Assembly (NCBI GenBank): GCA_946619625.1
Contig: CAMOMF010000003.1
Location: forward strand, 1-14,322
DNA: 14,322 bases
Direction: 5' to 3'
From: an uncultured Bacteroidales bacterium
GTDB taxonomy: Bacteria; Bacteroidota; Bacteroidia; Bacteroidales; Paludibacteraceae
Shown: positions 7,484 through 13,800 of the stretch, in pieces
How positions within the stretch are numbered: position 1 is the first letter of the stretch
Layout of the letters: every line of letters starts with the position of its first letter
Notes under the pieces: model-generated
What the model saw: only the letters and a program-made list of their open reading frames with translations
What the model was told of the DNA's origin: nothing
Database searches by the model: none
Made by a program: the position numbers and the translations under genes

Positions 7484-7883
7484 CTTCCTCTTTTGGCTCG
7501 AACTCAGTTATTTTAGCGTTAATCAATATGTTATACCATTGTACAAGTTTGCGGATGTCGGAGGGATAAACGCGGTCGTGGTCCCAATCGGGCAGTACGA
7601 TGGTCATATAGTCGGCAAGTTCTTTCTTGTCCGCCTTCTTGGTGTCAATGGAAGCGGGCTTGCCGTCCTCGTGCTTTTTGATGTTCTCCAAAACCTGCCA
7701 GAGTGCGATGTCGTCCGCATTGGTGAACATGGACACATCGGCAAGGCTGACGATTTTGTCGCGAGCATAAGTGGGCATACGTTTGCCATCGACGAGCGAC
7801 TCGACGATGAGCATGTTGTTGCCCCGACTGACCAGTTTGTACAAACCGGGTTTTCCGGTGATGGAAAGAATATTTTTAAGCAT
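7473..7883 (-). CDS. DUF5606 family protein
   Basis: A 136-aa predicted cytosolic protein with no signal peptide or membrane segment. The N-terminus MLKNILSITGKPGLYKLVSRG and the following DKIVSLADVSMFTNADD match the DUF5606 family as I remember it from Bacteroidota; no function is established. The N-terminal 60 or so residues look like a compact beta-rich domain, then a charged Lys/Asp/Glu segment (about 69-90: EDGKPASIDTKKADKKEL), then a helical end with PSDIRKLVQWYNILINAKI. The start is ATG at 7883, about 22 nt downstream of the expected transcription start of the promoter at 7912-7943. It is the first gene of the inferred operon and overlaps nif3 by 11 nt. Confidence 0.8.
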   Translation of the reverse strand: MLKNILSITGKPGLYKLVSRGNNMLIVESLVDGKRMPTYARDKIVSLADVSMFTNADDIALWQVLENIKKHEDGKPASIDTKKADKKELADYMTIVLPDWDHDRVYPSDIRKLVQWYNILINAKITEFEPKEEVAS

Positions 7884-7911
7884 AATACGTCAATCTAATT
7901 AAAATCGGCTG

Positions 7912-7943
7912 CAAAGTTACTACTTTTTTTTGATATGTCCAAA
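7912..7943 (-). promoter_or_regulatory. Bacteroidota-type promoter (TTTG - 20 nt - TAACTTTG)
   Basis: On the minus strand TAACTTTG (7912-7919) fits the Bacteroidota -7 element TAnnTTTG, and TTTG (7940-7943) lies 20 nt upstream at the position of the -33 element. The flanks are strongly A/T-rich. The expected transcription start is near 7905, giving a leader of about 22 nt before the DUF5606 ATG with no Shine-Dalgarno sequence, as is normal in this phylum. It is the only such paired motif I found upstream of a gene in the window and probably drives the operon running down to the S41 protease. Confidence 0.8.
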
Positions 7944-8038
7944 TTTTTTACCTATTTTCGCACTAATTCATAGCTTTTTGTTATGTTTTTGCTCTAAAAC
8001 AGTCACAAACCCAGCACAAAATGGTGTAGGGCGAAGGG

Positions 8039-8074
8039 TTCAAGGAGTTCAAGAGGTTTAAGGAGTTTAAGGAG
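8039..8074. repeat. 9-nt tandem repeat, four copies
   Basis: Plus-strand units are ttcaaggag (8039-8047), ttcaagagg (8048-8056), tttaaggag (8057-8065) and tttaaggag (8066-8074), followed by gga. Copies three and four are identical. The consensus TTYAAGGAG resembles the degenerate units at 1665-1756. Such simple units can expand or contract by slippage. Confidence 0.8.
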
Positions 8075-8228
8075 GGATGAGGGAAGATGCGCTGCTTCAG
8101 CAAGATATATGCAAGGGGTACGCAAGGCCATCTCATAAATGTATAGCGAATGCCACGAGTTTGTAACGTTTCAAGATGTGGAAGAATTAGGCGGGCGGAA
8201 GTCAAAGGTCAATGGGAGTCGGACTGAC

Positions 8229-8347
8229 GTAACCATCCAATCAATAACCCTTATAAATCATACCATTAGGGATGTAACCAATTGAAGTTACAGTCCTCAC
8301 TTTTGAATATAACTGTACTTTAATGGATGGTTACAATGGATGGTTAC
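8229..8347. repeat. Nested inverted and direct repeats (GTAACCATCCA / TGGATGGTTAC)
   Basis: GTAACCATCCA (8229-8239) is the exact reverse complement of TGGATGGTTAC (8324-8334). The right arm is duplicated as a perfect 13-nt tandem repeat, aatggatggttac at 8322-8334 and 8335-8347. Inside lies a smaller inverted pair, GTAAC (8274-8278) and GTTAC (8287-8291). The whole can fold as a long stem-loop with an inner hairpin, and resembles a small palindromic intergenic element or the remnant of a non-autonomous mobile element. No target-site duplication or coding sequence is evident. Confidence 0.65.
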
Positions 8348-8389
8348 AACTGCTGCATAGAGCCTATAACGAAGATGATACTATATGAA

Positions 8390-8418
8390 AGCGGCAATAG
8401 TTGTTAGCCATTGCCGCT
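8390..8418 (-). terminator. Hairpin, probable transcription terminator of the surface-protein genes
   Basis: AGCGGCAAT (8390-8398) and ATTGCCGCT (8410-8418) form a perfect 9-bp stem with an 11-nt loop. Read on the minus strand it lies about 95 nt after the stop of the BspA-like gene and is followed by TTTCATATAG, a weak T tract. It is the best candidate for ending transcription from the right-hand genes before the housekeeping promoter. The short T tract keeps confidence moderate. Confidence 0.55.
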
Positions 8419-8512
8419 GAAAGGTTCAATTGTATTCGTCAATAAGACTACTCTACTTTTCTACCTATAGTATCTTTGCGTATGCCGGCGGTGAGAAGGA
8501 TTGTTTTTCGAC

Positions 8513-10786
8513 TTATTTAATAGTTACCTTCCCAGCCTTATTCCCGAGGCGGATGATGTATGTACCGCTGGGAAGGTTATCACGTTGGGCAGTTACATCA
8601 TTGCCTTGTAGCGTAAACACTTTAATCTTCGGGTTAGTGAGAATATCGTTAAAAGCCAATCCTACGGGGAAGTCCTCCAATGACGTAACATTCAACGGCC
8701 GCACGTCGAATTGACCCCATACAGCATGAGTTTGATAAATAGTTATAGACTCTATAGGAACATAAACAATAGCAGTATTCGGGACGCCCTGTAGCGCATT
8801 ATTCTCCACCGCCGGTGGAGTCGAGTTATAACAAATAATTGTTTGTAAGTTGCTGCAACCTGAGAATGCGCCTGTTTCAATTGTTTCTACATTAGTACCA
8901 ATAACGAGTGATGATAATCCACTACAATAGAAGAAAGTTGAATTGGCAATACTCGAAATGTTTCCCGGGATGGCCACCGAAGACAATCCGCTTACAGCAA
9001 ATGCCGCATTCCCTATAGACGTTACACTTTGCGGAATTGACAAGCTTGTCAGATTGCTACAACCAAAGAAAGCGCACTCTCCTATGGTTATTACTGTTTC
9101 TGGTAATGTAACAGATGTCAAGTTTCTGTCACCTGAGAAAGCATAGTCGCCTATCGTTGAAACGCCGTTATTGATTACAACAGCGTTAAATGTAAGATGA
9201 TTTGCATGCCAAGGAACCAGCGTATCATTCTCCCAATTTGTCATTGGTCCAGAGCCTGAGATAAACAATGTGTCATTCCTTAAAATCCATGAAAGATTTC
9301 CACCACAGGTGTCAGATTTAGCAAATTCAGCGATGTAGGTGGCTTCTACTTCAGGATCAATGATTCGGGGATTATCTGTGCAACTATCGTTCCATTGTAC
9401 AAAACGATATCCATCTGCGGGAATTGCTTCCAGAGTTGAATCACAAATAGTCTGCGGTGCATTAACCTGGCCGGTTCCCTCTACTAATGGAGCCGTTTGG
9501 ATGGTTGCACTAGGCGGATTATGTATTTTAGAGGCATACGATTGCCACTCGTTCGCCGTTCTATATGTTTCAAGAGCACCACACGGGACATGAATTTTGA
9601 AAGAGGATGAGGTGTTATCAAATGCCCATTCCCCCAATTGCGGAGGAGTTGAACTTTCGCAATAAACAGTGTCAAGTACGCTGCAATGATCAAAAGCATG
9701 ATCCCCAATGCTTATCACACTGCCGGGAATAGTGACGGAAGTTAAGACTCTGCAATCGTTGAAAGCATTCCTTCCAATACTTGTTACACTATTTGGGATA
9801 GTGGCAGATATCAATCCGGTGCAAGAAGCGAAAGCAGACTCTCCAATACTTGTTACGCTATTGGGAATGGTAACGGAAGCCAAGCTGCTGCAGCCCAAGA
9901 AGGTTCCCTCTCCAATTTGCGTGACACTATTGGGGATTATAACGGAAGCTAATTCAGTGCAAAAATAGAAAGCATAGTTTCCAATGTTTGTGACACTATT
10001 GGGGATAGTGACAGAAGTTAATCTACACTCAGAGAAAGCATCGTTTCCAATGCTTGTGACCCCATCATCAATAATAACACGAGTAATATCATAACTATAC
10101 GAATGCCAAGGCGAAGGAGCATAAGGATCCATCATCGAATAATTAGTCATATTCCCTGTACCGGAGATGGTCAGCACACCATTGTTTAGTGTCCATGTTA
10201 AGTTTGGTCCACATGTACCGCTATGTTGAGGGGTTTGATTTTGCCCTATGGAAATCTCTGCTAAACAATAGCCTCCAGCCGTATTGGTGATTTCGATAGT
10301 AGAGGCAGTAGCTTGGAAAGAGACTCTTTCATATACCAACGGATACGAATAATTCGATTGAGTAAGGTTTCCACTATAAAGAGTACAATTGGTTAGACCT
10401 CCGCTAAATGAATTAGCAGCGGATGAGCCTTTGGAGGCAACCCAAATAGTGACAATATCGTTGATGTTCAGATTGCTAATCCTAAGTGTACGAGTAGCTC
10501 CATCCAATTGAATACAATCGTTTGGTTTTATTTTGAACGCCTTCTTAGAGGTTTCAGCCCAAAACATAAACGCCACGTTTGGCACACCGCTTATGGTCAT
10601 AGACAATGTGTCATTCGCATTATTCGACACTTCATAATACCCCTTGGACGAGTTGTAACTAACAGAACCATTCGTAATAGACATGGCACTTGGGGACACA
10701 TTCAAGGTTGAGAAGTCATAAAAGTCCGTCGCAAACATTAAACTGCTTGTCAAAATAGTAAACAGAAGAGAAAAAACTTTTTTCAT
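8513..10786 (-). CDS. BspA-like LRR_5 surface protein with T9SS type A-like sorting tail
   Basis: A 757-aa secreted protein, probably exported through the Sec system and then T9SS to the cell surface. Signal peptide: MKKVFSLLFTILTSSLMFA. Residues about 20-185 form an uncharacterised beta-rich N-terminal region (possible carbohydrate-binding fold, inference only). Then come two similar modules: a cap beginning TCGPNLTWTL (191-) with six LRR_5 repeats at 243-376, period 22-23 (VTSIGxxAFxxCxxLxSVTIPNS), and a second cap TCGGNLSWIL (493-) with five repeats at 542-655. Each module closes with a STPP strand (379-382, 655-658). Between them is one InlB B-repeat-like domain (about 424-489, GYRFVQWNDSCTDNPR). 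The C-terminus (VFTLQGNDV... GTYIIRLGNKAGKVTIK) fits a type A T9SS sorting domain. BspA-family LRR proteins bind host or microbial ligands, but the ligand here is unknown. The start is 27 nt after the upstream gene's stop, so the two are probably co-transcribed. Confidence 0.9.
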   Translation of the reverse strand: MKKVFSLLFTILTSSLMFATDFYDFSTLNVSPSAMSITNGSVSYNSSKGYYEVSNNANDTLSMTISGVPNVAFMFWAETSKKAFKIKPNDCIQLDGATRTLRISNLNINDIVTIWVASKGSSAANSFSGGLTNCTLYSGNLTQSNYSYPLVYERVSFQATASTIEITNTAGGYCLAEISIGQNQTPQHSGTCGPNLTWTLNNGVLTISGTGNMTNYSMMDPYAPSPWHSYSYDITRVIIDDGVTSIGNDAFSECRLTSVTIPNSVTNIGNYAFYFCTELASVIIPNSVTQIGEGTFLGCSSLASVTIPNSVTSIGESAFASCTGLISATIPNSVTSIGRNAFNDCRVLTSVTIPGSVISIGDHAFDHCSVLDTVYCESSTPPQLGEWAFDNTSSSFKIHVPCGALETYRTANEWQSYASKIHNPPSATIQTAPLVEGTGQVNAPQTICDSTLEAIPADGYRFVQWNDSCTDNPRIIDPEVEATYIAEFAKSDTCGGNLSWILRNDTLFISGSGPMTNWENDTLVPWHANHLTFNAVVINNGVSTIGDYAFSGDRNLTSVTLPETVITIGECAFFGCSNLTSLSIPQSVTSIGNAAFAVSGLSSVAIPGNISSIANSTFFYCSGLSSLVIGTNVETIETGAFSGCSNLQTIICYNSTPPAVENNALQGVPNTAIVYVPIESITIYQTHAVWGQFDVRPLNVTSLEDFPVGLAFNDILTNPKIKVFTLQGNDVTAQRDNLPSGTYIIRLGNKAGKVTIK
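8822..9163 (-). repeat. LRR_5 coding repeat array 2 (five units of 66-69 nt)
   Basis: Region encoding residues 542-655 of the BspA-like protein. The units start at about VSTIGDYAF, VITIGECAF, VTSIGNAAF, ISSIANSTF and VETIETGAF. The DNA copies are more diverged from one another than those of array 1, suggesting an older or less homogenised array. Confidence 0.8.
9662..10060 (-). repeat. LRR_5 coding repeat array 1 (six units of 66-69 nt)
   Basis: Region encoding residues 243-375 of the BspA-like protein. Similar DNA recurs about every 69 nt; for example, plus-strand copies of the form gtgacactattggggat recur near 9921 and 9990, with close variants near 9783 and 9852. Such near-identical repeats favour copy-number change by recombination. 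Confidence 0.8.
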
Positions 10787-10813
10787 ATCATTGTTTCTTT
10801 TGGTTTCATATTA

Positions 10814-13800
10814 CTACCGAACTTCTTGACCCTCTACGGTATAGGTCTTCCCTCCTCTGAGGATATAGATTTTACCATCCAGGAGGATCTTTTGTGTTGT
10901 CGAACCCGAATCGCCATTGATGTCACCTAAGGCATTGGTGTTTTCTTTGAAGAAGGCCTCAATACTTAGGTCACCAGTAAGGGTTACAGTGTATGGGTTC
11001 GTGGTTTCTCCATTGCTCCAATGGCTAAACACGTATCCGGAATTGGGAGTGGCTCGTAACTCAACATTTGTTCCGTAGTCATATATGCCACCTCCGGAGA
11101 CAACACCCATGTTGTAATCAGAAGTACTAACGTTTACAACACACTGTTTCCGGCCAAACTCTGCTTTGTAGAACTTGTTTTCGGTAACAGTAATCAGACG
11201 AGGATTGTCGGTGTTGTTATCGGTCCAGCGGTTGAATTGATAGCCTTCGTTAGGTGTAGCGGTCAAGGTGACTGTTGTTCCATAATCAAACGTGCCCCCA
11301 CCGGTAACCGAACCCATTGATCCGTCGTTAGCAGAAGCTGCGATTACATATTGGTTAATGGCAAACAATGCGGTATAAGTAACATCAGCAGATACACGTA
11401 CGGTGCGAGGATTATCAGTTGCGCCGTCATTCCAACTTACAAAGTGATAGTGCTGAGCAGGCGTTGCCGAAATGGTTATTGTCGCCTCTTCGTCATACAT
11501 GCCGGTTCCGCTGGTGGTTCCCATTGAATCGTCTTGTGAATTGACTACGATAGTATATGTCAGTTTTTCCACCGTCAATGTGCCATTAACCAGGGTATAA
11601 CTATAGTTGGTGGCGTGACCGTCATTCAGCAGGACTATCGGATATGTTCCGGCAGGAGAATTGATGTCGGCAGCACATTGAATCGTCGGCAGTTGTTCCA
11701 GTGAGGAGATACTATCATTGAGTTTGAAACCCACAATACTCAATTGGAACTCGGGATTAGGCTGCAATCTCTTGCGAGTAGCATCCAATGCCGTGATGGT
11801 TAGCGGGGCCTGCTCAACGATTAACGAACTCGTCTCATACGAGATGTTGTAGTTTGTTGCGGCGGCACCACTGATGTACACAGGATATGTACCAACGGAA
11901 CTGGTTCTCTTGGCCGTGGTGTAGGCTTGCGGCAATGTCGTGAGCACAGTACTTGTCTCGTTGTTCTTAAAACCGGTATAGGTGTACTCGAAATCCGGGT
12001 TGTTTTCACCGTATTCCCTGCTGGCTTGAGTGGATATGACTAACGATGCTTTCTCTATAGTCAAAACACCTTTCCTACAGGTAATCGAGTAGTTGTCATC
12101 TACGGTAGCAACCGGCGATATCTCATAGGTGCCAACCGCAGAAGTTGACGTGGCGGTGGTAGAGATACTAATGGTTGATGTGAGGTCAAGATTGGTATCG
12201 CCATTCACAAAGCCACTGATTGCATAAGTTAGATCAGGATTAGCGTCTCCATATGTGCGCGAGAGATTGTCGGCTGCTACAGTCAGAGCCGCTTTGTTTA
12301 CTGTAATTACTTGGGATGTAGAAGCCGCGAGGTGGTTTGCATCTTCCTCAAGAGATGCGGTTATGGTGAATGTTCCGGCGCCTTGTATGATAGCATTCCC
12401 TCCGAAGATAAACAACTTCGACGGATTGGACGATGTGAAGAGTACTTCGCCGTTATTGCTGCTTGCGCTTAAGGCAATCGGGTTATCACCATATGTATGT
12501 TCGCCTTCGATAGTTGTGAACTCAATAACCGGTTGTGCCTTATCTACCACCAAGGCCTGCTCTACAGATGTGGCTGTATAATAGTTCTTGTTCCCGGGAA
12601 CTGAAGCCGTGATAAAACATTGACCGGCACCGACAATGGTTACCACCTTTCCCGAGACAGTTGCAACTGCATCGTTGGAACTCTCGAAAACAATCTCCAG
12701 TCCTGAATTAACAGTGGCGACCAAAGAGAATGTGTCTTGCCCAAATGTGCATGCAGGGATTGCAGGGAAGTTGATGACCTGATTGGCCTTGGTTACCGTC
12801 AGGACTTGAGTAATTGTCTGAGCGGGGTTGAAATAATCGTTTCCCGTTTGAGAAGCAGAGATATTGGTTGTACCTGCGCCCGTGATGTGTACGACATGGT
12901 TGTCAATGATAGTAGCAATAGTGGTGTCACTGCTAACGTATGTGATAGGCTCGCCTTTGTCTGTTAATTCGGCAAGGGAGAGGTCGGCACTTCCATAAGG
13001 CATAGAGTTGATGCTCGGGAAGTTGATGGACTGGTTGGCCTTGTTGACGGTGAAACTTTGAGAAACAGGATCTGCCGCCAGATAGTAGGCGTTGCCGGCC
13101 TGTGAAGCCGTGATGGTTGTCGTACCGGGTTTCTTGATAGTCACCATGTTTCCGTTGATCGTCGCGACCGCCGTATCGCTGCTTTCATACTTGATAGGCA
13201 AGTTTTTGCTGCTAACTTCGTTCAGTGCGAAAGGAGCGTCTCCATACGTTTTGTTGTTGAGCGTGCCAAACGTGATGTACTGGGCGGCCTTCTTTACAAC
13301 AAGCGTTTGAGACACCTCGGCTGCCGGATAGCGAGTTGCGTCACCGGCTTGTGATGCTATTATCTCAGTAGTACCCGGTTTCTTGATAGTAACCGTGTTT
13401 CCACTGACGGTGGCAACGCTGGTGTTGGTGCTTCTATATGAGATAGTTAAGCCCTCGTTCGTTTTCTGTGGCAAAGTGAATGGAAGGTCCTCATATGTCT
13501 TTTCCGGTATGGAATCAAACGTAATAGTCTGTGTTCGTTTGTTGACCACCAATGTGCGGGAAACAGGTGTCGCTTCCAGATAATTGGCATCACCGGTCTG
13601 AGTTGCTGTTATGATTGTAGAACCTGGAGCCTTGATAGTCACCACATTTCCGCTTACCGTTGCGACAGTGGCATCCATACTCTGATAGAGAATGGTCAAC
13701 CCTTTATCTGTTTTCTTGGGGAGCGTATAGGTTAGCCCGGAAGAATAAATCTGCGTTGGAATTTCCGGGAAATCGATGACTTGTGCACACTTATTGATTA

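Larger units (their letters stand above)
7944..8512. other. Non-coding spacer between the housekeeping operon and the surface-protein genes
   Basis: About 570 nt with no credible gene on either strand. The longest minus-strand reading frame (7981-8205, 74 codons) is largely repeat-derived (Ser-Leu-Asn runs from the 9-nt repeat) and has no recognisable family. The spacer holds a tandem repeat (8039-8074), a set of palindromic and direct repeats (8229-8347) and a hairpin (8390-8418). Elsewhere I see only AT-rich, unstructured sequence. It marks the boundary between two regions of different base composition. Confidence 0.7.

Noticed and set aside
7981..8205. 74-codon minus-strand reading frame in the spacer
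   Set aside because: Much of it is translated from the 9-nt tandem repeat, no family is recognisable, and no promoter is visible.
8471..8478. Plus-strand TATCTTTG resembling a Bacteroidota -7 element
   Set aside because: There is no TTTG at the -33 position and it would drive transcription antisense to the BspA-like gene with no plus-strand gene following. An antisense transcript cannot be excluded but is unsupported.
9662..10060. Regular 69-nt spacing as a possible CRISPR array
   Set aside because: The repeats are in-frame codons of LRR_5 units with no unique spacers; they form part of a continuous protein.
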